DNA of 64,000 bases from Beroe forskalii. Taxonomy: Eukaryota; Ctenophora; Nuda; Beroida; Beroidae. Made by a program: the position numbers and the translations under genes. Shown here one piece after another: positions 46,706 to 57,471 of this stretch. Numbering within the stretch: position 1 is the stretch's first letter; each line of letters opens with the position of its first letter. The notes under the pieces were generated by a model that was not told where the DNA came from, searched no databases, and was given only the letters and a program-made list of their open reading frames with translations. The DNA lies in contig WFMF01000002.1 of assembly GCA_011033025.1 (NCBI GenBank), positions 1,302,001 through 1,366,000 of the forward strand. Direction: 5' to 3'.

Positions 46706-47183
46706 TATCACCCTGTGACACTCAAATCTCTAACTTATACCCCTGGCCAGTTTTCTTTTTACCGCGGGGGGGTTACTGCCCTGTCAGGGCGGGAATATCT
46801 ATATTATATCACCCCAGACACTCAAATCTCTAACTTATACCCTGGCCAGTCTTTTTTTATTACTGCGGGGGTTACTGCCCTGGCCAGGGCGGGAATCACC
46901 CCTGTGACACTCAAATCTCTAACTTATACCCTGGCCAGTTTTCTTTTTTACCGGGGGTTACCGCCCTGGCCAGGGCGGGAATCACCCTGTGACACTCGTT
47001 CCTCTAATATATACCCTGGCCAGTCTTTTTTATTACCGCGGGGGGTTACCGCCCTGGCCAGGGCGGGAATCTTATTATACACCCTGTGACACCAAAATCT
47101 CTATTATATACCCTGGCCAGAAACGTCTCTCAAATTTTTATTTTTCTATACGCGGGGGGTTACCGCCCTGGCCAGGGCGGGAA
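46706..47183 (+). mobile_element. array of five Helitron-like E units
   Basis: Five units of about 90-100 bp, each starting at or close to TCACCC(T)GTGACAC and ending CCAGGGCGGGAA. Some units abut directly, others are separated by short AT stretches. The last unit's GAA/T junction at 47183-47184 rejoins segment A exactly, so the array's end is the 3' end of the composite insertion 40659-47183. Confidence 0.75.
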
Positions 47184-47680
47184 TCGATTGATAAGGTAAA
47201 CCATTGATATGAATAAGAGTAGAAATGGCAAAGCTGCTTATAATTTAAGGTAGCTTCAATGCGAAGTGGCATCGAAGTACGAATGAATAATGATATGAAT
47301 AACGACTACTGACAATTTGTAGTGAATTTATGGAATCAAAGCCCTTTCTTGAATTAGAAAATATAATATTCACAATTAAATTCGAAGATAATGTAATAGG
47401 GAACTAAAAAAGAATTTGACGAATCTACTTCATAACAAACAAGCACCCAGAACGCAAATTCTACTGTTCCATCGCTGATCTAGGTCTCACCAGCCCTTTT
47501 AATACGACCAATCATAAAATTGTAAATAAAACTATAAATTTAGATGTTGTAGGGGTGGCTAGATTTAACCAAGACATAATATTCTTATATTGAGAGATAA
47601 AACTGCACAATTAGTGATCATGTCGAGAAACATATCAATACTGGGAAATAAATCTTAGGTAGAAAAATATAGCAGAAATC

Positions 47681-47861
47681 GGTCGTTAAATCGATAAATA
47701 GTTTAAAAGTTTGAATTAGGATGCTCAAAGCAACATAATATTATTTACCCATCTAAAAAAGTCCCACGCTTGGTCCTCCAATAAGCTATCAATTAGCTAC
47801 CAACCAAGCAAGTTCTGCAAAACTAAAATAGAAACAGACAAGCCATATATTACAGAGCGAC
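47681..47861. other. unassigned sequence
   Basis: Continuation after segment A homology fades; nothing was recognised. Confidence 0.35.
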
Positions 47862-48165
47862 CATATTCCCGCCCTGGCCAGGGCGGTAACCCCCCGCGGT
47901 AATAAAAAAGACTGGCCAGGGGTATAAGTTAGAGATTTGAGTGTCACAGGGTGATATAAGATATAATATTCCCGCCCTGGCCAGGGCGGTAACCCCCCGC
48001 GGTAAAAAGAAAACTGGCCAGGGGTATAAGTTAGAGATTTGAGTGTCACAGGGTGATATAATATATATTCCCGCCCTGGCCAGGGCGGTAACCCCCCGCG
48101 GTAATAAAAAACTGGCCAGGGGTATAAGTTAGAGATTTGAGTGTCACAGGGTGATATAATATATA
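47862..48165 (-). mobile_element. array of three E units, inverted
   Basis: Complementary copies of the E unit (on + they start TTCCCGCCCTGGCCAGGGCG and end GTGTCACAGGGTGATA), separated by ATATAATATAT-type spacers. Opposite in direction to 46706-47183. Confidence 0.8.
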
Positions 48166-48204
48166 ATAATAATAATAATATTAATAATATATAATATCAT
48201 GATA

Positions 48205-49075
48205 TAGTAAGGGATTGACCCGTAACCCCCTGTGAACTAAATCCTCCCAAAGATGTTAGAACGTTTTTCGGTAGTTCATAGGTCATAGAAACCCTAAAGA
48301 AAGTTATCCAAAAAATTCCTTGGGAACCTTGATTTTTTACCCCTTTTTTACCTGCGTGTGGGTTAAAACTTTTAAATGGCGATATCTCAGCTTCCTTTTG
48401 GAGATACGGAGCTCAACAACCACACTAAAAAATATGCGCAATGGACACATTTAGTTGGGCGGTCACGGTCCCAGGTCGCTATTTTGAACCGTTTTTCGAG
48501 ATAATCGCCAAAACCCCTTTTTCGCTATCGCGAAGGGGCAAAAAAGTGGTCCCGGTAAATACAACTGCACTGTGGGTAGATTGGCACTTATTATAATCAC
48601 AGACAGCTATCCCGTTTTTTTCATAACCTTTAAAATAAACAGAAAAAGAACCAAAAAAATTTTAAGCTGCCCTTTTTAAACTTTTTCCCCCCCAAGCCAA
48701 ATTTTTAAAAAGGGGGTATCTTTTCCTTTTTAATGAGGGGCCCTTAACCCAAAATACGCAAAGGGCATTTGTTGGGCTGGTTTCCCCCTCGATATTTTTT
48801 TAACCGTTTTCAAAATAAACGGGCCAAAAAACCCCTTTTTCCATGCCCAAAAAAGGGGGGAAAAGGGGCCCCGTAAATACAGCTGTTTTGGGTAAATTGG
48901 CACTAATTAGTATAAATTTTCTATAGTTATTTTAACCCCCAAAATAACACCCAAAAAAAAGTTTTTCCAAAAAAAATTCCCTAATAAAACCCCCCTTTTT
49001 ACCCCCCTTTTTAAACCCAAAGGGAAGCCAAATTTAATTTGGGGGATTTTTTCTTTCAATTGAATACCTTAAAAG
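48205..49075 (+). mobile_element. truncated and corrupted left arm of foldback element C
   Basis: Starts GTAACCCCCTGTGAACTAAA and follows the C arm for about 400 bp, then from about 48605 keeps the order of C but with many homopolymer-like length errors and changes. It stops at the 16-bp minisatellite; the rest of C is missing. Confidence 0.75.
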
Positions 49076-49078
49076 AAG

Positions 49079-49890
49079 GAACAACCCCCTTGGGGTTGTG
49101 TTGATCTGGGGTTGTGTTGATCTGGGGTTGTGTTGATCTGGGGTTGTGTTGATGGGGCTGAAGTTGATGTGGGGTGTGTTGATCTGGGGTTGTGTTGATC
49201 TGAGGTTGTGTTGATCTGGGTTGTGTTGATCTGGGGTTGTGCTGTTGATCTGGGGTCAAAGTTGATCTGGGGTTGTGTTGATCTGAGGTTGTGTTGATCT
49301 GGGTTGCGTGTTGATCTGGGGTTGTGTTGATCTGGGGTTGTGTTGATCTGGGGTTGTGTTGATCTGGGGTGGTGTTGATCTGGGGTTGTGTTGATCCCAG
49401 TTGTGTTGATCTTGGGTTGTGTTGATCTGGGGTTGTGTTGATCTGGGGTTGTGTTGATCTGGGGTTGTGTTGATCTGGGGTTGTGTTGATGTGGGGTTGT
49501 GTTGATCTGGGGTTGTGTTGATGTGGGGTTGTGTTGATCTGGGGTTGTGTTGATCTGGGGTTGTGTTGATCTGGGGTTGTGTTGATCTGGGGTTGTGTTG
49601 ATCTGGGGTTGTGTTGATCTGGGTTGTGTTGATCTGGGGTTGTGTTGATCTGGGGTTGTGTTGATCTGGGGTTGTGTTGATCTGGGGTTGTGTTGATCTG
49701 GGGTTGTGTTGATCTGGGGTTGTGTTGATCTGGGGTTGTGTTGATCTGGGGTTGTGTTGATCTGGGGTTGTGTTGATCTGGGGTTGTGTTGATCTGGGGT
49801 TGTGTTGATCTGGGGTGGTGTTGATCTGGGGTTGGTTTGATCTGGGGTTGTGTTGATCTGGGTTGTGTTGATGTGGGGTTGTGTTGATCT
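49079..49890 (-). repeat. 16 bp minisatellite, about 50 copies
   Basis: Copies of GGGGTTGTGTTGATCT. Because 16 is not a multiple of 3, the frame cycles through a 16-residue peptide repeat on the minus strand, giving frames of up to 298 residues that are not a credible protein. Confidence 0.95.
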
Positions 49891-50915
49891 GGAAAACGTC
49901 GTATTCGCCAAAACGATGAAATCTCGGACTTAATTTTCAGTGCGACCTCCACTTTTGTAAAGTTAAAGTGGCAGCTCGTAAGTTTAAGGTTGACGTTGAG
50001 GTATCTTACAAAAAGCCGGTTTAAGTACGAGCTAAAGTGCCACCTGATCCCAATTTTATTTGGTGAATACCAATTTTATAATTCTTAAAGGTCGTACTTT
50101 AAGTTAAAGTAACAAGTATGACCTCACACTTAAACACACATTTGGTGAATACGAAAACGGAAGCTGCCACTTTTCGATTGGTGAATACGGGCCTCAAAAT
50201 ACACAACATCAGGAAACGACACCTCACTCAACACATAAAATGAAGATCAGCGGAAGTAAACCTACTAATTCTAGCTATAGGACCTGATCCATCAAGTAAA
50301 ACCGCCATACAGTAATGTAGCATTCCAAATTTACTACGGACAGACTGTGACAACATTATAGACAGTTTAAATGTGCAATTGTAAACCAATACTCGCCTTT
50401 TTGTCTTGTGCGACTTGAAAATTGTATTTTTTCTCTCAATATAACTCGGTGTGTAATGAGTGTCTTGCTCAAGTGAGACTAATGGCTTCTGGAAATCTAG
50501 AGATTTGAAAAATCTAAATGTTAGCATTGCACGTGATGTTATCAGCATTGAAATCAGTTCATTATGCACCTTCCAGGCATGTTGTTGCTATGTATTCAAA
50601 AACCCTATAGGCACCAGGGTACCGTACACATCAAATTATTACCGTGCCAAAATCAGGATTTATTACGCACTGTAGGTCATAATAATTTATTATGGTGCAG
50701 TGGAACAGTGCGTAATAATTTGTTTCGCACAGTCGACCCAGTTGTACCTTCATATCAAAAATTAAAACAATAAAAAAACATTTCCTTGTGTTTGCAATAA
50801 CCCCCCTTTTTACGAGTTATTACGGTGCATAATGCGATATTACACACTCGGGCGTTCGGCACTCACGGTTAGCAATTTCTACTCGTTACTAAACCCTTCA
50901 TTTCACCACCCTCGC
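49891..50915. other. no gene recognised
   Basis: Frames at 50228-50773 overlap on both strands without splice context or motifs. Confidence 0.35.
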
Positions 50916-50916
50916 A

Positions 50917-51255
50917 ACATCGTGCATCTGCCCCACTCAAACCCCCATCCTCCACTCAACCCCCATCCTTCACTCGAACCCCATCTCCACTCAACCCCCA
51001 ACCACCACTCAAACCCCCATCCTTCACTCGAACCCCATCTCCACTCAAACCCCCATCTCCACTCAAACCCCCTTCCCTACTCAAACCCCCATCCCGGACC
51101 TACCTTTCGCATACAACCCATTCCCCCACTCAAACCCCCGTCCCCACCCAAACCCTCATCCCCACCCAAACCCTCATCCCGGCGCCACCTCTTCGCATAC
51201 AATCCCCTTCCCCACTCAAACCCCCATCCCGGCCCTACCTTTCGTATACAACCCC
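50917..51255 (+). repeat. irregular C-rich minisatellite
   Basis: Copies of CACTCAAACCCCCATCC with variants, plus three longer copies of CCCGG(C/A)CCTACCTTTCG(C/T)ATACAA. The 147-residue proline-rich frame is a product of the repeat. Confidence 0.9.
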
Positions 51256-51403
51256 ATTGTACAATGTACATGTGAGGAATTAATTACTGTCTTCCCCAGA
51301 AATTTTAAAACATTAAAATTTTGAACTCCGTACAACCAACAATCTGCAAATTCTACCCACGGTCAAATCTTCACGATGGAACGATAAACTCACCATTTTT
51401 GGA

Positions 51404-51545
51404 AATGATGTATCGGACCCGAGTTGGCTGAAGACTGGCTCTTCTTAGATTAATCAGGAATTTGTGGGAGAGCAGGGATGTTATCATGATGGTCGGAAGG
51501 TAGGGGGTGGTAGTTTCTTGTAAAGATTTTGATGACATCCAGGTT
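51404..51545 (-). CDS. candidate exon, unknown gene
   Basis: The minus strand has an open frame containing TIMITSLLSHKFLINLRRAS that ends at a strong donor, ATG/GTGAGT (at about 51404). No convincing acceptor or homologue was recognised, so the upstream limit is approximate. It lies in single-copy DNA between satellites. Confidence 0.25.
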
Positions 51546-51576
51546 AGTTGCAATGTTTATATGAAGCTTCTGAGGA

Positions 51577-51659
51577 AATTGAGATGGACAGGGCAAAGAA
51601 GACGTTAATTAACTGAGGGAATTGAGATGGACAGGGCAAAGAAGACGTTAATTAACTGA
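51577..51659. repeat. 43 bp tandem duplication
   Basis: GAATTGAGATGGACAGGGCA and what follows, to AATTAACTGA, occurs twice back to back. Confidence 0.9.
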
Positions 51660-51692
51660 CTCCATCAAAGGTGTTTCCACTTTTCAGCGAAT

Positions 51693-51882
51693 TAATCCAT
51701 CATAACCAAGGCGAAAGAAAGCGGTATATCTGTTTAAGAAAAAATCCTAAATTTCACGTATATGATAAAACTTCATGCAAAAATTTACACCAATTGAATG
51801 TTTATGGACCGCAGAGAACTTGCCAAAAATACTGCAATATCACGAATCGAGAATCTTCGAAAAGTAACAAAAATTCCAATGT
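51693..51882 (+). CDS. candidate internal exon, unknown gene
   Basis: Bounded by a good acceptor (TTTCCACTTTTCAG) and a good donor (AAT/GTAAGT at 51882), and open throughout in one frame (starting ELIHHNQGERKRYICLRKNP). It has four cysteines and is rich in N and K. The short RYICLRKNPKF run is faintly like the core of FGF-type growth factors, but spacing of the following residues does not fit, so I do not assign it. No neighbouring exons on this strand were identified. Confidence 0.35.
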
Positions 51883-51913
51883 AAGTTTGCTTTTTCCTTC
51901 GACAATCAGGTGA

Positions 51914-52296
51914 AAATTAGAAAATTAGCACGGCTCATTCTCAGGTATTTCAACAGCACACATAACAAAGAGTGGTTGTAGGTAAAGCTTTTTAATCACC
52001 AACTCGTTAAAGAAACGGAGCCCAATCAACAAGGGGTATACTTTTACACACGGTCGCAAATAAGACTTGGACAGCTCTGATTGCAAGGCCTGCGAAGCAC
52101 ATCACCGACAGCTCGGCACAGACGTGAAATAGGTGGCTGAACAGTCAATCAGCCATCTCAAGCCGTAGTAATGACGATATTTTAAACTGCCTATCATTGA
52201 TACGCAGCCTACTTGATATAAACTTGTGGGCGAACAGTTATTAGAGTTAAGACTCCCTTCAAGACTGACAACAGGACAGATTTGTGTCATAAACAT
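51914..52296. other. no gene recognised
   Basis: Unassigned sequence before the 57-bp satellite. Confidence 0.35.
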
Positions 52297-53461
52297 AATA
52301 CAGCACTTTCTGCACACCACCTAAATCCTACTGGTTACCGATCATGGTCACTTGATCACGCACTTTCTGCACACCACCTAAATACTACTGGTAACCGATC
52401 ATGGTCACTTGATCACGCACTTTCTGCACACCACCTAAATCCTACTGGTAACCGATCATGGTCACTTGATCACGCACTTTCTGCACACCACCTAAATCCT
52501 ACTGGTAACCGATCATGGTCACTTGATCACGCACTTTCTGCACACCACCTAAATCCTACTGGTAACCGATCATGGTCACTTGATCACGCACTTTCTGCAC
52601 ACCAGCTAAATCCTACTGGTAACCGATCATGGTCACTTGATCACGCACTTTCTGCACACCACCTAAATCCTACTGGTAACCGATCATGGTCACTTGATCA
52701 CGCACTTTCTGCACACCACCTAAATCCTACTGGTAACCGATCATGGTCACTTGATCACGCACTTTCTGCACACCACCTAAATCCTACTGGTAACCGATCA
52801 TGGTCACTTGATCACGCACTTTCTGCACACCACCTAAATCCTACTGGTAACCTATCATGGTCACTTGATCACGCACTTTTTGCACACCACCTAAATCCTA
52901 CTGGTAACCGATCATGGTCACTTGATCACGCACTTTCTGCACACCACCTAAATGCTACTGGTAACCGATCATGGTCACTTAATCACGCACTTTCTGCACA
53001 CCACCTAAATCCTACTGGTAACCGATCATGGTCACTTGATCACGCACTTTCTGCACACCACCTAAGTCCTACTGGTAACCGATCATGGTCACTTAATCAC
53101 GCACTTTCTGCACACCACCTAAATACTACTGGTAACCGATCATGGTCACTTGATCACGCACTTTCTGCACACCACCTAAATCCTACTGGTAACCGATCAT
53201 GGTCACTTGATCACGCACTTTCTGCACACCACCTAAATCCTACTGGTAACCGATCATGGTCACTTGATCACGCACTTTCTGCACACCACCTAAATACTAC
53301 TGGTAACCGACCATGGTAACTTGATCACGCACGTTCTGCACACCACCTAAATCCTACTGGTAACCGATCATGGTCACTTGATCACGCACTTTCTGCACAC
53401 CACCTAAATCCTACTGGTAACCGATCATGGTCACTTGATCACGCACTTTCTGCACACCACC
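52297..53461 (+). repeat. 57 bp satellite, about 20 copies
   Basis: Very homogeneous units containing CACTTTCTGCACACCACCTA and GGTAACCGATCATGGTCACT. Since 57 is a multiple of 3, one frame stays open for 18 units (19-residue repeat containing HALSAHHLNPTGNRSWSLD), until a C-to-A change makes a stop at 53319. Substitutions among units are not biased to silent positions, so I treat it as non-coding. It abuts element C copy 2 at the shared word CCTAAATCCT. Confidence 0.9.
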
Positions 53462-54675
53462 TAAATCCTCCCAAAGATGTTAGAACGTTTTTCGGTAGTT
53501 CATAGGTCATAGAAACCCCCTAAGAAAGTTATCCAAAAAATTCCTTGGGGAACCTTGATTTTTTACCCCTTTTTTACCCGCGCGTGGGTTAAAACTTTAA
53601 ATGGCGATATCTCGGCTTCCTTTTGAGATACGGAGCTCAACAACCACACTAAAATATGCGCAATGGACACATTTAGTTGGGCGGGTCATGGTCCCAGGTC
53701 GCTATTTTGAACCGTTTTCGAGATAATCGCCAAAAACCCCTTTTTCGCTATGCGCGAAGGGGTAAAAAAGTGGTCCCGGTAAATACAGCTGTACTGTGGG
53801 TAAATTGGCACTTATTATGATCACAGACACGTCTATCAGTTCTTCATAGCCTAAAGTAACACCAGAAAAAAGTTATCCAAAAAATTCCATAATTTAACCC
53901 CCTTTTCACCCCTTTTTCAAACCCCCGCGTAAGCCAAATTTTCAAATAGGGATATCTCGGCTTCCTTTTGAGATACGGAGCTCAATAACCACTTTAAAAT
54001 ATGCGCAATGGTCACATTTGGTTGGGCGGGTCATGGTCCCAGGTCGATATTTTGAACCGTTTTCGAGATAATCGCCAAAAACCCTTTTTCGCTATGCGCG
54101 AAGGGGTAAAAAGTGGTCCCGGTAAATACAGCTGTACTGTGGGTAAATTGGCACTAATTATGATCATAGACATGTTTATCAGTTGTTCATAGCCTGAAGT
54201 AACACCAAAATAAAGTAATCCAAAAAATTCCATAATTAAACCCCCTTTTCACCTCTTTTTTAAACCCCTGTGTAAGCCAAATTTTGAAATTGGGATATTT
54301 TGACTTTCAATCGAGATACGGAGGTCTTACAGCTGTCAACAACCAATCTAGAATGTCTAGAAAGAGCACATTTGGTGGGTTAAAACATGGTTTCAAGTGT
54401 TTATATCATACCAATTTGATGAAAATTTCTAAAAACCCCATTTTTGCCAAATTCAGTGGGCCAAACGCATAAAAGAGGCCGAAATATGTCTTAGGCGAGT
54501 AATCATTTTCACATAAGATGACCATTTCTGATTGTTAACAAAACATAAAACACTATTATAATCCATAAATACATCGTACTGAAATGGGGAAGCAGTAATT
54601 TTAAGTTTCGATATTACAAAATAAGCAACTAAAATCACTTCTTTTCATCTTATAAGGGTCCTTCAGATTTAGATG

Positions 54676-54849
54676 CTACTTATCTTTCAAACCCATGAGG
54701 TTTGAAATAGCAGTGTTTCTGAACTTCTTTCTCCAGCAGAAAGCACACAGAATCATGCTTGCAACAATAAACAACATAACTGCTGCCAGTAAGGAAATTT
54801 CTGTCCTCTTTGACAGTTTGCCAAAGCTTCTCTCTTTATCAGATAAGCC
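54676..54849 (-). pseudogene. possible captured gene fragment: C-terminal membrane segment
   Basis: Minus-strand open stretch of 57 codons ending in TAG. It reads a polar start (KERSFGKLSKRTE), about 19 hydrophobic residues (ISLLAAVMLFIVASMILCAF), then CWRKKFR and a short polar tail. That order is the layout of the C-terminus of a single-pass membrane protein with a basic stop-transfer. It sits in the non-inverted middle of foldback element C, where no transposase is present. The copy in element C1 (38406 onward) has an 8-bp insertion that breaks the frame. Inference: host DNA captured by the element before it multiplied. Confidence 0.4.
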
Positions 54850-55089
54850 TCATGGATGTTGGATAGTTGCTTTCATGATGTCATTCTCTAAAGAGTGTTT
54901 TAACATGGTATATATCCAACCAAGTATATCCCATATCTTCCTTGCTGCCAGAGTTGGGATTAATATCTGCTTGAAGAGTCATATTTTTTCAGGTGGGTAT
55001 AATATCTTGTGGTAAGTGCTTGGGAATTTACCTTCAACTTCAATTCTTGAGAAACCATTCCAAAATCCAAGGTATAAGGGCACACCCAT

Positions 55090-55365
55090 TTATACATTTA
55101 TGGTAACCATACTCCAACGCCCAGCTAGACTCACAGCAATAGAACTGTGGTTTGTGGCCAGCCATATGCCACCATCCATAATGAAAGTTGACAATTGCTT
55201 GCAATGCGAAATCATGAATGGACAAGTTATGTTGAATACATTCTTAAGGCTAGAGCACGAAATTGATGCTTTAAGGCACTCTATGCATTGTCTAATTGAC
55301 ATTAAATTCCGTAGAAACCCCCACCTTTCCTGGCCAGTACGTTTGGCAGGATAATATTTGAGCAT
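55090..55365 (-). pseudogene. possible captured gene fragment, cysteine-rich
   Basis: A 91-codon minus-strand frame with several cysteines (IRQCIECLKASISCSSLKNV) and N-x-S/T sequons, compatible with an extracellular segment upstream of the membrane piece at 54676-54849. A shorter overlapping frame runs on + as well, so strand and coding status are uncertain. No family was recognised. Confidence 0.25.
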
Positions 55366-56765
55366 GGCTCTCTACCATAAGGAATGAATCCAATCTGAAA
55401 AACCATATATGTTGGGACAACATCCTCCTAAAATGCAAGTGGAACTTGTATTTGTATTTTCATTCCGACAGTGTTTGTTTGGCCCAGATCAAAAATATTG
55501 AAGTGTCATTATGATGAATGGTCTCATTTAGAGTATCCATACTTTCCATGATTACTGTACATCTTTCACAGAATTTTCATCCAAAATATTATGCAGTTTA
55601 CTTTATGGGTGGGTTTGCTCTATGTGGGTTTTTATGTGGATTTGCTTTATGGTATGGCCAGCTCTAAAATTCTACCTGAATACCACGAATGGTCAATCAG
55701 AAATGGTCATTATATATCAAAATGATGACTCACCTAAGACGTATTTCGACCTCTTTCATACGTTTAGCCCCCTGAATTTGATAGAAATTTCCAAATTCCA
55801 TCAAATCGATATGAGATATGAGATAGAAACATGTAACCTTGTTCTACCCCATCAAATGTGCTCATTCTAGACATTTTAGAGTGGTTGTTGACCTCTGTAG
55901 GTATCTCAATTGAAAGTCAAAATATCCCAAATTCAAAATTTGGCTTACGCAGGGGTTTGAAAAAGGGGTGAAAAGGGGGTTTTATTATGGAATTTTTTCG
56001 GATAACTTTATTTTGGTGTTACTTCAGGCTATGAACAACTGATAGACATGTCTATGATCATAATTAGTGCCAATTTACCCACAGTACAGCTGTATTTACC
56101 GGGACCACTTTTTACCCCTTTGCGCATAGCGAAAAAGGGGTTTTTGGCGATTATCTCGAAAACGGTTCAAAATATCGACCTGGGACCATGACCCGCCCAA
56201 CCAAATGTGCCCATTGCGCATATTTTAAAGTGGTTATTGAGCTCCGTATCTCAAAAGGAAGCCGAGATATCCCCATTTGAAAATTTGGCTTACGCGGGGG
56301 TTTGAAAAAGGGGTGAAAAGGGGGTTAAATTATGGAATTTTTTGGATAACTTTTTTCTGGTGTTACTTTAGGCTATGAAGAACTGATAGACGTGTCTGTG
56401 ATCATAATAAGTGCCAATCTACCCACAGTACAGCTGTATTTACCGGGACCACTTTTTTACCCCTTCGCGCATAGCGAAAAAGGGGTTTTTGGCGATTATC
56501 TCGAAAACGGTTCAAAATAGCGACCTGGGACCATGACCCGCCCAACTAAATGTGTCCATTGCGCATATTTTAGTGTGGTTGTTGAGCTCCGTATCTCAAA
56601 AGGAAGCCGAGATATCGCCATTTAAAGTTTTAACCCACACGCGGGTAAAAAGGGGTAAAAATCAAGGTTCCCCAAGGAATTTTTTGGATAACTTTCTTAG
56701 GGGGTTTCTATGACCTATGAACTACCGAAAAACGTTCTAACATCTTTGGGAGGATTTAGTTTATG

Positions 56766-57470
56766 ACAAATAGACACCGAAAGGTTTGAGCCACTTGTAC
56801 CACTTAAACCATGATGTAACTACCGGCTGAGGTCAACTGTTTTAGCGCGATCCTTACCATGTCAAATTTTATCAATGTCGTGCAAATCTTGATACTCCTA
56901 TGTTATAGTTCAACCTCAAGATGCAAGTCTGTCAAAATATCATTTGGTTCAGAAAGACATACAGAAATTAGTGTTTAACTGCTACAACTGTGGCATAACT
57001 TGGCTCATGCTTTAAAGAGGGAAATAGCCCGAAATAGCTCCATTTTTAACGGCGAATTCATAGACATGCGCCTATCGAGTCCATTTTGGGATACATCCTG
57101 AGGGCCTAAGCCCGAGGGATGTATCCGGTTTTGCCCGAGCCCGCAGGGCGAGGGTCTAAACCAATATGGACCCAATCAGGCAAGTGTCTATATAATATTA
57201 TGGAACGCGCATGAAAACGTCAGAGGGTTCTATAAACGGACTTCCAAAAAAATTGTACAGAAAAAACTCCTAATTTCAAAAGCAGTCAAACAGATGCTAA
57301 ACAGGAAAACACTGCAATGTTACAACCAAATAGAGCTCTGATTATATGAGTCTGGAACCTTCGTTACCAGGTTACCTACCAAGTCTGGAACCTTGGTTAC
57401 CTACCACCGGGGTACGGGTCAAAGCACTACAAGAAGGCATATCATGGTCGCAGGCATAAAATGGGCATGT
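56766..57470. other. mostly unassigned, with GC hairpin
   Basis: A hairpin-rich stretch at about 57095-57160 contains TACATCCTGAGGGCCTAAGC and its partner CCCGAGGGATGTA, then GCCCGAGCCCGCAGGGCGAG. It is related in core to the hairpin at 25843-25896. A short imperfect repeat, AGTCTGGAACCTTCGTTACC, is at 57348-57400. Confidence 0.5.
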
Positions 57471-57471
57471 G

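Larger units (their letters stand above)
30882..47680 (+). repeat. long direct repeat A, copy 2, split by three insertions
   Basis: Homologous pieces are 30882-31509, 34598-37145, about 40434-40658 and 47184-47680, collinear with 1822-5705. The intervening DNA is later mobile elements. The hAT MITE is retained at 36915-37099. Confidence 0.85.
53452..56765. mobile_element. long-TIR foldback element C, copy 2
   Basis: Collinear with 37150-40433 over nearly the whole length and less damaged in the right arm. Both outermost ~20 bp are lost: the left end begins at CTAAATCCTCCCAAAGATG inside the satellite word, and the right end stops at GGAGGATTTAGTTT. No transposase was found. The non-inverted middle (about 54290-55910) contains candidate captured exons. 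Confidence 0.85.

Noticed and set aside
49056-49952. 298-residue minus-strand open frame
   Set aside because: It is a translation of the 16-bp satellite, open in more than one frame; no start context, splice sites or non-repeat domain.
52282-53319. 345-residue frame of 19-residue repeats
   Set aside because: It follows from a 57-bp satellite whose length is divisible by three. Substitutions are not biased to silent positions, a late unit has a stop, and the unit continues unchanged beyond it.
52297-53461. CRISPR-like regular repeats
   Set aside because: Units are contiguous with no unique spacers, and the genome is eukaryotic.
55016-55354. 112-residue plus-strand frame in element C
   Set aside because: It overlaps the minus-strand Cys-rich frame, is broken in the other copy, and ends without splice or motif support.
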